Positions 25,214-33,762 of a DNA stretch of 64,000 nucleotides are shown here, in pieces; position 1 is the first letter of the stretch; every line of letters begins with the position of its first letter. A model generated the notes under the pieces. The model was not told the origin of the DNA and searched no databases. It saw nothing but the letters and a program-made list of their open reading frames with translations. The translations under genes were made by a program, and so were the position numbers. This stretch comes from Mycobacterium sp. UM_WGJ (GTDB taxonomy: Bacteria > Actinomycetota > Actinomycetes > Mycobacteriales > Mycobacteriaceae), in assembly GCF_000455125.1 (NCBI RefSeq), contig NZ_AUWR01000011.1, positions 1 through 64,000 of the forward strand. Reading direction: 5' to 3'.

Positions 25214-25687
25214 ATGACCCCTGAGGAGCGGCTGACCGCGCTCGAACAGATCGAGGCGATCAAAGCCCTCAAGCACCGCTACTTCCGGGCCTGTGACGCC
25301 AAAGACCCCGAGACCTTCCGGGCCTGCTTCATCAATCGCGGGGCCGACATTCATTACGGACCGCTGGGCGGGTTCGACGACGCCGATCAGATCGCGGAGG
25401 TCTTCACCCGGATCGCGCTGCACAAGGTGGACGGCAAACCGGTGATCCTGGACATGCACCACGGTATGCACCCCGATATCACCATCACCGGCCCCGGCAC
25501 GGCCACCGGACGATGGACGCTGAAATTCCGCCAGCTCAACATGATTGAGCGCACCGAACGCCTGCTCACCGGCGAGTACGACGACGACTACGTGATCGAG
25601 GACGGAGCCTGGAAAATGGCCCGCAGCCATTTCCGCCAGTTCTGGGTGATCACCCGACCGCTCGGCGACGCGATCGTGGAGGCCTGA
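25214..25687 (+). CDS. SnoaL-like (NTF2-fold) protein
   Basis: A 157-residue protein with the NTF2/SnoaL-like layout: an N-terminal helix pair (IEAIKALKHRYFRACDAKD), then strands around IHYGPLGGF, MHHGMHPDITI and WTLKFRQL, ending in a strand with FRQFWVIT. Members of this fold serve as dehydratases, isomerases or binding proteins, often in steroid or polyketide breakdown. The SDR gene begins one base after its stop, so the two probably act on the same substrate, for example a steroid or other lipid. The substrate cannot be told from sequence. Confidence 0.8.
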   Translation: MTPEERLTALEQIEAIKALKHRYFRACDAKDPETFRACFINRGADIHYGPLGGFDDADQIAEVFTRIALHKVDGKPVILDMHHGMHPDITITGPGTATGRWTLKFRQLNMIERTERLLTGEYDDDYVIEDGAWKMARSHFRQFWVITRPLGDAIVEA

Positions 25688-25688
25688 G

Positions 25689-26525
25689 ATGAGCACCCGA
25701 ATCGCGTTGGTCACCGGTGCCAGTCGCAGCGTCGGCAAGGGCATCGCACTGGCCCTCGGCTCGCACGGCTGGACCGTCTACGTCACCGCGCGCGGCGAAG
25801 TCGGCGCCGACGGGCCACTGGATCAGACCGCGGCCGAAGTCACCGAGCGCGGCGGACGCGGCATACCCGTGCAATGCGACCACCGCGACGACGAGCAGAT
25901 CGCCGCGCTGTTCGCCCGCATCGCCGACGAGTGCGACGGCCGGCTGGATCTGCTGGTCAACAACGTCTGGGCCGCACCCAAGGGGTTCGCCGGGTTCACC
26001 GAGAAGTTCTGGCAGCGCCCACTGACCGATTGGGACACCCTGATCGGGGTGGGCCTGCGCGCCCACTACGTCGCCTCGGTGCACGCCGCGCAGCTGATGG
26101 TCCCGCGCGGCGCCGGTCTGATCGCCAACATCTCCTCGTTCGGGGCCCGCGGGCATCTGCACTCGGTGCTCTACGGCATGTCCAAGGCCGGGCTGGACAA
26201 GATGGCCGCCGACATGGCCGTCGAGCTGACCGGGACCGGGGTGAGCGCGGTATCGCTGTGGCCCGGCCTGGTGAAAAACGAAGTCATGCAAGGCTTCATG
26301 GCCCGTGGCCTGGACAACTTCCAAGGCTTCCCGCTGGCCAACGCCGAAACTCCGGAGTTCATCGGCCGCGTCGTCGCGGCCCTGGCCGATGACCCCGACC
26401 TTGCTGCCCGCAGCGGGCACACCCTGATCACCGCCGAGACCGCGCAGGACTACGACGTCACCGACATCGAGGGAAACCAGCCGGATTCGCACCGCAGCCT
26501 GTTCGGCGGCGGCCCACTGTATTGA
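25689..26525 (+). CDS. short-chain dehydrogenase/reductase
   Basis: A 278-residue SDR. It has the glycine-rich cofactor motif TGASRSVGKG (~11-20), a LVNN motif (VNNVW), the catalytic serine in ISSFGA and the YxxxK pair in YGMSKAG. A variable C-terminus follows. It oxidises or reduces an alcohol/ketone using NAD(P). It is cotranscribed with the preceding SnoaL-like gene and converges with the zinc-ribbon SDR, leaving only four bases between the stops. Confidence 0.88.
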   Translation: MSTRIALVTGASRSVGKGIALALGSHGWTVYVTARGEVGADGPLDQTAAEVTERGGRGIPVQCDHRDDEQIAALFARIADECDGRLDLLVNNVWAAPKGFAGFTEKFWQRPLTDWDTLIGVGLRAHYVASVHAAQLMVPRGAGLIANISSFGARGHLHSVLYGMSKAGLDKMAADMAVELTGTGVSAVSLWPGLVKNEVMQGFMARGLDNFQGFPLANAETPEFIGRVVAALADDPDLAARSGHTLITAETAQDYDVTDIEGNQPDSHRSLFGGGPLY

Positions 26526-26529
26526 CCGG

Positions 26530-27948
26530 CTACCAGTTGCTGGGCGCGTAGTCCTTGAGGAAGCACCCGTACAGATCTTCGCCGGCTTCCCCGCGCACGA
26601 TCGGGTCGTAGACCCGGGCGGCGCCGTCGACCAGATCCAACGGGGCGTGAAAGCCCTCCTCGGCCAGGCGCAGCTTGGTGGGATGCGGGCGCTCATCAGT
26701 GATCCAGCCGGTGTCCACCGCAGTCATCAGGATGCCGTCGTTCTCCAACATTTCGGCGGCACTGGTGCGGGTCAGCATGTTCAGCGCGGCCTTGGCCATG
26801 TTGGTGTGCGGGTGGCCCGGGCCCTTGTAGCGACGGCTGAACTGTCCCTCCATCGCCGACACATTCACCACGTACTTACGGCGGGCGGGAGCCGCCGCCA
26901 TGGCCGGGCGAAGCCGACTCACCAAGATGAACGGCGCGGTCTGATTGCACAGCTGCACCTCGAGCAGCTCCAGGGCGTCGACCTCGTGCACCCGCTGGGT
27001 CCAGCTGTTGACCGCGGCGGTGTCGGGCAACAGCCCGCCCGCGTCGATTGCGGTACCGGCGGCGATCCGCTCGGGGGACGCGCTGCGGGCGGTCAGGGCC
27101 AGTTCAGTCAGCGCGTGCGGTGTCTGGTGCTCGGCGAGGCTGCCGGCCAGGGCCGCCGGGTGGGCGTCACTGACATGGTCGAAAGTGATCACATCCACCA
27201 GCTCGCCCGCGGGGGTGCGCTCGGCCTCGACCAGGGCGGCATAGGAACCCGGTGCGCGCCGCACCGTCTGCGCGGCGTTGTTGATCAGGATGTCCAACGG
27301 GCCCTGGGCGGCGACCGTGTCCGCCAGCGCGACAACCTGCGCCGGGTCGCGCAGGTCGATACCCACCACCTGCAGTCGATGCAGCCAGTCGGCGCTATCG
27401 GGCATCGCGGCGAAGCGGCGCACGGCATCGTTGGGAAACCGGGTGGTGATGGTGGTGTGTGCACCGTCGCGCAGCAACCGCAGCGCGATGTACATGCCGA
27501 TCTTGGCCCGCCCGCCGGTGAGCAGGGCCCGTCGTCCGGACAGGTCGGTGCGCGCATCCCGCTTGGCCCGGCTCATGGCGGCACACCCCGGGCAGAGCTG
27601 GTGATAGAACGCGTCCACCTGGGTGTAGTGGGTCTTGCAGATGTAGCAGGCCCGCGAGCGCAGCAGCGTGCCCGCCGACGCCCCGACCGCGGCTGAGACC
27701 AGCGGAATGCCCTGCGTCTCGTCGTCGATGCGGCCCGGTGCCCCGGTGGCGGTGGCGGCGATGACGGCCTGGTCGGCGGCGGCCACCGCATCGCGTCGGG
27801 CGGTCCGGCGGGCCTTCTTGACCGCCTTGAACATGCGGGCGGTGGCCCGGCGCACGGCCACGGCGTCCGGGTGCTCCGGTGGCAGCGAGTCGATCTCGGC
27901 GAGCACCTGTAGGCAGGTGGCGAGCCTTTCCGGGTCGATGACGGTCAC
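26530..27948 (-). CDS. SDR-fold protein with inserted zinc ribbon and altered active site
   Basis: A 472-residue protein. Residues ~1-110 are helical; CYICK and CPGC, ~20 residues apart, form a zinc ribbon near 120-145. An SDR Rossmann domain follows (ALLTGGRAKIGMYIALRL, LINNAAQ). The active-site serine region reads VNVSAMEG, but where SDRs have YxxxK this protein has TNMAK, so the catalytic tyrosine is replaced. It may be a non-classical enzyme or a binding protein. I start it at GTG 27948; a TACCCT hexamer lies eight bases upstream and no ribosome-binding site is seen. GTG 27963 is an alternative start. Confidence 0.78.
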   Translation of the reverse strand: MTVIDPERLATCLQVLAEIDSLPPEHPDAVAVRRATARMFKAVKKARRTARRDAVAAADQAVIAATATGAPGRIDDETQGIPLVSAAVGASAGTLLRSRACYICKTHYTQVDAFYHQLCPGCAAMSRAKRDARTDLSGRRALLTGGRAKIGMYIALRLLRDGAHTTITTRFPNDAVRRFAAMPDSADWLHRLQVVGIDLRDPAQVVALADTVAAQGPLDILINNAAQTVRRAPGSYAALVEAERTPAGELVDVITFDHVSDAHPAALAGSLAEHQTPHALTELALTARSASPERIAAGTAIDAGGLLPDTAAVNSWTQRVHEVDALELLEVQLCNQTAPFILVSRLRPAMAAAPARRKYVVNVSAMEGQFSRRYKGPGHPHTNMAKAALNMLTRTSAAEMLENDGILMTAVDTGWITDERPHPTKLRLAEEGFHAPLDLVDGAARVYDPIVRGEAGEDLYGCFLKDYAPSNW

Positions 27949-27956
27949 GCCTGGTA

Positions 27957-27972
27957 AGGGTACGGGCCCGTA
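27957..27972 (-). promoter_or_regulatory. candidate promoter with 12-bp palindrome
   Basis: TACCCT (minus strand, 27957-27962) stands eight bases before GTG 27948, and the perfect palindrome TACGGGCCCGTA (27961-27972) overlaps it. It could be an operator for the zinc-ribbon SDR gene. Confidence 0.4.
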
Positions 27973-28040
27973 ACGACCGGCAGAAACACGACGGACCCGC
28001 GATTGGGGCCAAGGCCGTTCCACGCGGTCAGATCATCAGG

Positions 28041-28079
28041 TAATCTAAGCATCGCTCTACGCGCGGAACTCGGGTTCCG
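28041..28079 (+). promoter_or_regulatory. candidate mmpS promoter and operator
   Basis: TAATCT (28041-28046) fits a -10 hexamer. Eighteen bases downstream lies CGGAAC-TCGG-GTTCCG (28064-28079), a 6-bp inverted repeat suited to a TetR dimer. The TetR gene ending this operon is the natural candidate ligand; this is inference. Confidence 0.42.
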
Positions 28080-28183
28080 TATCGGTTGGCAGCATGGTTT
28101 CTTCGCCTGTAGTGGGCGTCGCGCGAGCCGGGTTGCCCCCGTCTGGATCTGATCGACCCGAACGACCGAGAGGCCTGCACCCG

Positions 28184-28615
28184 GTGTTCCGACTGATGAA
28201 GCGGTTCTGGATTCCGCTACTGCTGGTGGTCGTCGTGGCACTGGGCGGGTACGCCATTTCCCGGATTCGCCAATCCGTGGGCCACCAGGGCCCGAATCTG
28301 GCGGAGGGGTCGGCAATCACCGAGAACTTCAACCCGAAGCACATCACCTACGAGATCACCGGGACCGGCGGGACCGCGAACCTCAACTACCTCGACGAGA
28401 ACGGGCAACCCAATCTCATCGAAAACGTATCGTTGCCCTGGTCGTTCACGATCGTGACGACACTGCCGTCGATGTCGGCCAACATCATGGCTCAGGGCGA
28501 CCGCAACACCCGCGACCTTCGATGCCGGGTGACCGTCGACGACGAAGTGCGCGATGAGCGGACCAGCGACGACACCATCAAACCGTTCATCTACTGCTTG
28601 GTGAAATCCGTATGA
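28184..28615 (+). CDS. MmpS family membrane protein
   Basis: A 143-residue protein with a single N-terminal membrane helix (FWIPLLLVVVVALGGYAI) and a periplasmic beta-rich domain, the MmpS layout. It is the accessory partner of an MmpL transporter; MmpS4/5 with MmpL4/5 export siderophores and drugs in M. tuberculosis. The start GTG 28184 gives a sequence that lines up with the usual MmpS N-terminus; ATG 28196 is an alternative. GAGAGG precedes it. Its stop overlaps the mmpL ATG by four bases. Confidence 0.88.
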   Translation: MFRLMKRFWIPLLLVVVVALGGYAISRIRQSVGHQGPNLAEGSAITENFNPKHITYEITGTGGTANLNYLDENGQPNLIENVSLPWSFTIVTTLPSMSANIMAQGDRNTRDLRCRVTVDDEVRDERTSDDTIKPFIYCLVKSV

Positions 28616-31485
28616 GCCGGCCGCAGACCCACCGCTCCTTCTTGGCGCGGATGGTCCGGGTCTTCTCGCTGCCGATCATCTTGTTCTGGGTGCTGCTCGT
28701 GATCGTCCTGGGGGCGGTAATCCCGTCACTGGGCGAGGTCGCGGCCACCCGGTCGGTTCCGATCAGCCCCACCGGCGCCCCCTCGTATGCGGCGATGCTC
28801 AATATCGGCAAGGTGTTTCAGCAGTACGACTCGGACTCCACGGCGATGGTCGTGCTCGAGAGCGACGAGCCGGTCGGGGAGGCCGCGCACGCCTTCTACG
28901 ACCAGATCGTCGCCAAACTCGAGGCCGATCACGAGCACGTGCAGAACGTTCAGGACTTCTGGAGTGATCCGCTGACCGCGGCGGGTTCACAGAGCGTGGA
29001 CGGCAAGTCCGCCTATGTGCAGATCTTCCTCAATGGCTCACAGGGCACCACCGAAAGCCACGAGTCGGTGGCGGCGGTGCGCGACATCGTCGCCTCGGTG
29101 CCCCCGCCGCCGGGTATCAAGGCCCATGTCGCGGGTAACACGGTCCTCAATGCCGACACCAGTGTCGCCGGGCATCAAAGCATGCATCGGCTGGAGTTTG
29201 TGTCGGTCGCCATCATCATCGTGATGCTGCTCGCCATCTACCGCTCGGTGGTGACCATGCTGATCTCCATGGTCGCCATCGGCCTGGGACTGTTTGCCGC
29301 AATGAGCGTTACGGCCGCCGTCGGCAACCTGAACATCATCGGCCTGACCCCGTATGCGGTGAGCATGGTGACGATGCTGTCCATCGCGGCGATCACCGAC
29401 TACCTGATCTTTCTCCTCGGCCGATATCACGAAGAGAGAGCAAACGGCCTCGATCCCGAAGAGGCCTTCTATGTCTCCTACAGCGGCGTCTCGCACGTCA
29501 TCCTGGGTTCGGGGTTGACCATCGTCGGCGCCTTGATGTGCCTGAGCATGACCACGCTGCCCTACTTTCAGACCATGGGTCCGCCCTGCGCGATCGCGAT
29601 CCTGGTGGTCATCGCCGCATCCCTGACACTGGCCCCGGCGATCCTCACCGTGGCTTCGAAATTCGGGCTGCTCGACCCCAAACAGAAACTCTCGACGCGG
29701 AACTGGCGCAAGGTCGGAACCATCACCGTCCGCTGGCCCGTCCCGGTCATCTTGATGAGCGGCGCGCTGGCCGTCGTGGGTTTCATCAGCTTGCTGACGT
29801 ATGTGCCGCAGTACAACGACCAGAAGTTCACTCCCGCCGATATGCCGGCCAACCTGGCCATGGCGGTCGCGGACCGGCACTTCTCCCAAGCCCGGATGAA
29901 CCCCGAACTGCTGATGCTCGAAACCGATCATGACCTGCGCACCCCAGCAGACATGCTGGTGATCGAGAAGGTCGCCAAGAGCGTCTTTCGGATGCGTGGC
30001 ATCGACCGGGTGCAGACCATCACCCGCCCACTGGGCGCGCCGATCGAGCACAGCTCGATCCCATTCCTGCTCGGCGCGCAGAACGCCGGCACCCTGCAGG
30101 CCGCGAAGTTCAACAACGACAACTCGGCTCAGATGCTCGAACAGGCCGACGAGATGAGCAAGACCGTCGCCAACATGGAGCGCATGTACGCCATCACCAA
30201 GGAGATGACCGAAGTCACCCACAGCATGGTCGCCCGGACCCACGACATGGCCGACACCACCGATCAATTGCGAGACCATATAGCCGATTTCGACGATTTC
30301 TTCCGGGTGTTCCGCAACTACTTCTACTGGGAACCGCACTGCTTCGACATCCCGATCTGCAACGCACTGCGATCGATCTTCGACACCGTGGACGGCATCG
30401 ACCAACTCGACGAACAGATCCAGAACCTCACCGTCGACATGGACCGTCTGGATAAAGTGCTGCCGCAGATGCTGCCGGTTCTGCAGAACACCATCGACTC
30501 GATGACGACGATGCGCGACTTCATGCTCGCGACCCACAGCACCATGGCCGGAACCCAGGCCCAGCAACAGGAATTGGCCAAAGGTGAGACGGAGATAGGC
30601 CTGTACTTCGATCAGGCCAAGAACGACGATTTCTTCTACATGCCGCCGGATGTGTTCGACAATCCTGACTTCAAACGCGGCATCAAGATGTTCATGTCGC
30701 CCGACCACAAGTCGGTCCGGATGATCATCACCCACCAGGGCGACCCGGCCTCGGTGCAGGGCATCGCTCATGTCCGGGACCTCAAAGACGTTGTCGCCGA
30801 CGCCCTCAAGGGCACCCCGCTGGCCAGCGCCAAGGTCTCGCTCGCCGGTACCGCATCGCTGTACGCCGACATGCAGGACGGCGTCGTCATCGACCTGATG
30901 ATCGTGCTCATCGCGTCGCTGATCCTGATCTTCGCGATCATGCTGATCATCACCCGCAGCGTGGTGGCCGCCCTGGTGATCGTCGGCACCGTGGCCGCAT
31001 CCCTGGGTATCGCGTGCGGATTGTCGGTTCTGCTGTGGCAGGACATCCTGGGCCTGGGCGTGCAGTGGATCGTGATCCCGCTGTCGATGGTGATCCTGCT
31101 GGCGGTGGGCTCGGACTACAACCTCCTGGTGGTCTCGCGCCTGCGGGAAGAGATCAGCGCCGGGCTCAACACCGGCATCATCCGCGGGGTGGGGGCCACC
31201 GGGCGGGTGGTCACCGCGGCGGGCCTGGTGTTCGCCTTCACCATGATGGCGATGATCGTCAGTGACCTGCGCGTGGTCGGTCAGCTCGGTACGACTATCG
31301 GTATCGGCCTGATCATCGACACGTTGATCGTCCGGGCATTTATGACACCATCGATCGCCGCGGCGCTGGGCCGCTGGTTCTGGTGGCCGCTCAACACTTT
31401 TGAGATCACGCGGCCGGACCGCAGCGGACCCGGACCGCAGCCGGCCCGAGACGACACCGCGCCCATTCCGACCGCGAGCGGGTGA
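28612..31485 (+). CDS. MmpL family RND transporter
   Basis: A 957-residue inner-membrane RND exporter with twelve predicted membrane helices and two large periplasmic regions. The proton-relay Asp-Tyr pairs are present: AITDYLIF in the fourth helix and GSDYNLLV in the tenth. The second periplasmic region (residues ~490-690) contains a long coiled-coil hairpin with a WEPHCFDIPIC loop, the mark of the MmpL4/MmpL5 group that works with MmpS. The likely cargo is a siderophore, glycopeptidolipid or drug. It is the middle gene of mmpS-mmpL-tetR. Confidence 0.9.
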   Translation: MSRPQTHRSFLARMVRVFSLPIILFWVLLVIVLGAVIPSLGEVAATRSVPISPTGAPSYAAMLNIGKVFQQYDSDSTAMVVLESDEPVGEAAHAFYDQIVAKLEADHEHVQNVQDFWSDPLTAAGSQSVDGKSAYVQIFLNGSQGTTESHESVAAVRDIVASVPPPPGIKAHVAGNTVLNADTSVAGHQSMHRLEFVSVAIIIVMLLAIYRSVVTMLISMVAIGLGLFAAMSVTAAVGNLNIIGLTPYAVSMVTMLSIAAITDYLIFLLGRYHEERANGLDPEEAFYVSYSGVSHVILGSGLTIVGALMCLSMTTLPYFQTMGPPCAIAILVVIAASLTLAPAILTVASKFGLLDPKQKLSTRNWRKVGTITVRWPVPVILMSGALAVVGFISLLTYVPQYNDQKFTPADMPANLAMAVADRHFSQARMNPELLMLETDHDLRTPADMLVIEKVAKSVFRMRGIDRVQTITRPLGAPIEHSSIPFLLGAQNAGTLQAAKFNNDNSAQMLEQADEMSKTVANMERMYAITKEMTEVTHSMVARTHDMADTTDQLRDHIADFDDFFRVFRNYFYWEPHCFDIPICNALRSIFDTVDGIDQLDEQIQNLTVDMDRLDKVLPQMLPVLQNTIDSMTTMRDFMLATHSTMAGTQAQQQELAKGETEIGLYFDQAKNDDFFYMPPDVFDNPDFKRGIKMFMSPDHKSVRMIITHQGDPASVQGIAHVRDLKDVVADALKGTPLASAKVSLAGTASLYADMQDGVVIDLMIVLIASLILIFAIMLIITRSVVAALVIVGTVAASLGIACGLSVLLWQDILGLGVQWIVIPLSMVILLAVGSDYNLLVVSRLREEISAGLNTGIIRGVGATGRVVTAAGLVFAFTMMAMIVSDLRVVGQLGTTIGIGLIIDTLIVRAFMTPSIAAALGRWFWWPLNTFEITRPDRSGPGPQPARDDTAPIPTASG

Positions 31486-32112
31486 GTGACGGTGACGGCA
31501 GACACGGAATCGAAATTGCGCAGGCGCACCGATGGGCGGCTCGATCGGTCGCGTGATCCCGCGATCCTCGATGCCGCGTTGGCCGCCTTGGCCGAGAACG
31601 GCTACGACGACACCAACATGAACGACATCGCAGCACGAGCCGGCGTCGGCAAGGCCGCCATCTACCGCCGCTGGTCGTCGAAGGCGGCGCTGATCGCCGA
31701 TGCGCTGGTGTACTGGCGACCCGACCTGATGGACGACGACGTCGCCGACACCGGCAGCCTGGCCGGCGATTTCGACGCGTTGGTGGGACGGATGGCGCGC
31801 ACCGACGACGCGCTGATCCCCAACGACGTGGTGCTGCGGGTCGCGGCCGAGGCCGCCCACGACCCACACCTGGCCTCGGCGCTCGACGACATGCTGCTGC
31901 TCAAGGGCAGACGGGTGGTGACCACCATCCTTCAGCGGGCCGCCGACCGCGGCGAGGTGGCGCCCGGCCGGGACTGGTCGCTGATCGCCGATGTGCTTGC
32001 CGGGGTGGGTCTGATCCGGGTCATGAGTGGCCAGAGCTTCGATGCGAAGTTCGCCCGGCAGGTCATCGACACGCTGGTGCTTCCCGCTGTCCTGGCGGCG
32101 AGCGCCGATTAG
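31486..32112 (+). CDS. TetR family regulator of the mmpS-mmpL operon
   Basis: A 208-residue regulator with an N-terminal TetR helix-turn-helix (MNDIAARAGVGKAAIYRRW, ~40-60) and a helical ligand domain. It begins at GTG 31486, directly after the mmpL stop, so it is translated from the same mRNA; a second GTG two codons later is possible. Genes placed this way usually repress their own operon and respond to the exported compound. The candidate operator is at 28064-28079. Confidence 0.85.
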   Translation: MTVTADTESKLRRRTDGRLDRSRDPAILDAALAALAENGYDDTNMNDIAARAGVGKAAIYRRWSSKAALIADALVYWRPDLMDDDVADTGSLAGDFDALVGRMARTDDALIPNDVVLRVAAEAAHDPHLASALDDMLLLKGRRVVTTILQRAADRGEVAPGRDWSLIADVLAGVGLIRVMSGQSFDAKFARQVIDTLVLPAVLAASAD

Positions 32113-32133
32113 TGATTCGCGCGAGGTCGCAAA

Positions 32134-32139
32134 TACAAT
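32134..32139 (+). promoter_or_regulatory. -10 hexamer TACAAT, prfC
   Basis: TACAAT ten bases before ATG 32150. Transcription would start only a few bases before the start codon. Confidence 0.5.
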
Positions 32140-32149
32140 CGCTGGCGCA

Positions 32150-33742
32150 ATGACCGACATCTCCACCGAGGCAGGCCGACGCCGCACCTTCGCCGTGATC
32201 AGCCACCCCGACGCCGGCAAATCCACCTTGACCGAAGCGCTGGTGCTGCACGCCAAGGCCATCACCGAGGCCGGCGCGGTGCACGGCAAATCCGGTCGCC
32301 GTGCCACGGTGTCGGACTGGATGGAGATGGAGAAGGCCCGCGGCATCTCCATCACCTCGACGGCCCTGCAGTTCCCCTACCGCACCCCCAAGGGGCAGGA
32401 CTGCGTCATCAACCTGCTCGACACTCCCGGCCACGCCGACTTCTCCGAAGACACCTACCGGGTGCTGACCGCCGTCGACTCCGCGGTCATGCTCATCGAC
32501 GCCGCGAAAGGACTGGAACCGCAGACCCTCAAGCTGTTCCAGGTGTGCCGGCATCGTCGGATCCCGATCATCACGGTGATCAACAAATGGGACCGTCCCG
32601 GCCGGCATGCCCTGGAATTGATGGACGAGATCCACACCCGCATCGGGCTGCGCCCCACCCCGCTGACCTGGCCGGTCGGCATCGCCGGAGAATTCGACGG
32701 GGTGCTCGACCGCCGGTCCGGCAACTTCATCCGGTTCACCCGTACCGCCGGGGGCGCGACCGCGGCGCCCGAGGAGCACATCGCCGCGGCCGATGCGCAT
32801 GCCGCGGCCGGCGATGACTGGGACACCGCCGTCGAAGAGTGCGAGCTGCTGTCGGCCGACGGATCCGACTTCGACCGCGAGGCGTTCCTGGACTGCACGG
32901 CGACACCGGTGCTGTTCACCTCGGCGGCATTGAACTTCGGCGTGAATCAGCTGCTCGACGTGCTCACCGAGTTGGCGCCGGCGCCCAGCGGGGCGCTCGA
33001 CGTCGACGGCGGCCGGCGCGCCACCGACGCACCGTTCAGCGCCTTCGTGTTCAAGGTGCAGGCCGGAATGGACTCCGCCCACCGCGACCGCATCGCTTTC
33101 GCGCGGGTGTACTCGGGCACCTTCGAACGTGGCGACGTGCTCACCCACGCCGCGAGCGGCAAGCCGTTTGTCACCAAGTACGCCCAGTCGGTGTTCGGCC
33201 AGCAGCGCTCCACCTTGGACACCGCCTGGCCCGGCGATGTGATCGGGCTGGCCAACGCTGCCGCCCTGCGTCCCGGCGACACGCTGTATTGCGATGTGCC
33301 CGTGCAGTATCCGCCGATCCCGAGCTTCTCGCCCGAGCACTTCTCGGTGGCGCGCAACGTCGATCCCAGCAAGCACAAGCAGTTTCGTCGCGGTATCGAG
33401 CAGTTGGACCAAGAGGGCGTGGTGCAGGTGCTGGTCTCCGATCGCCGCGGTGAGCAGGCGCCGGTGCTTGCCGCGGTCGGCCCGATGCAGTTCGAGGTGG
33501 CCGCACACCGGATGGCCAGCGAGATGGGCGCGCCGATCACGCTGGAGCCGCTGCCGTATCAGGTCGCGCGGATCGTGGACGCCGACGACGTCGACTTCGT
33601 GAACAAACAGTCGTTGGCGGAAGTCTTGACCCGCACCGACGGCGTGCACCTGGTGTTGTTCTCCAACGCCTGGCGGCTGCAGGGTTTCCAACGCGACAAC
33701 CCCGCCGTGCAGCTCCGGTCCTTGGTGGCCGCGGAGGGGTAA
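32150..33742 (+). CDS. prfC: peptide chain release factor 3
   Basis: A 530-residue translational GTPase. G1 is SHPDAGKST, the switch region ends in GISITSTALQF, G3 is DTPGHADF and G4 is NKWD; domains II and III follow, the latter with the EQAPVLAAVGPMQFEVAAHR segment typical of RF3. It recycles RF1/RF2 from the ribosome after termination. Length and motifs match the family. The start at ATG 32150 follows a TACAAT hexamer; a frame continuing upstream into tetR is not needed. It is distinct from elongation factor G, which is longer and has further C-terminal domains. Confidence 0.93.
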   Translation: MTDISTEAGRRRTFAVISHPDAGKSTLTEALVLHAKAITEAGAVHGKSGRRATVSDWMEMEKARGISITSTALQFPYRTPKGQDCVINLLDTPGHADFSEDTYRVLTAVDSAVMLIDAAKGLEPQTLKLFQVCRHRRIPIITVINKWDRPGRHALELMDEIHTRIGLRPTPLTWPVGIAGEFDGVLDRRSGNFIRFTRTAGGATAAPEEHIAAADAHAAAGDDWDTAVEECELLSADGSDFDREAFLDCTATPVLFTSAALNFGVNQLLDVLTELAPAPSGALDVDGGRRATDAPFSAFVFKVQAGMDSAHRDRIAFARVYSGTFERGDVLTHAASGKPFVTKYAQSVFGQQRSTLDTAWPGDVIGLANAAALRPGDTLYCDVPVQYPPIPSFSPEHFSVARNVDPSKHKQFRRGIEQLDQEGVVQVLVSDRRGEQAPVLAAVGPMQFEVAAHRMASEMGAPITLEPLPYQVARIVDADDVDFVNKQSLAEVLTRTDGVHLVLFSNAWRLQGFQRDNPAVQLRSLVAAEG

Positions 33743-33762
33743 CCGACCGCCACCGCGAGCCC

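Noticed and set aside
29038-32355. 1105-codon open frame on the minus strand
   Set aside because: It is antisense to mmpL and tetR and rich in His, Asp and Arg, as expected from the complement of GC-rich coding sequence; no domain motif is seen.
32150-33742. Tetracycline-resistance ribosomal protection protein or EF-G
   Set aside because: The G-domain and C-terminal segments and the 530-residue length match release factor 3, not the longer EF-G-like proteins.
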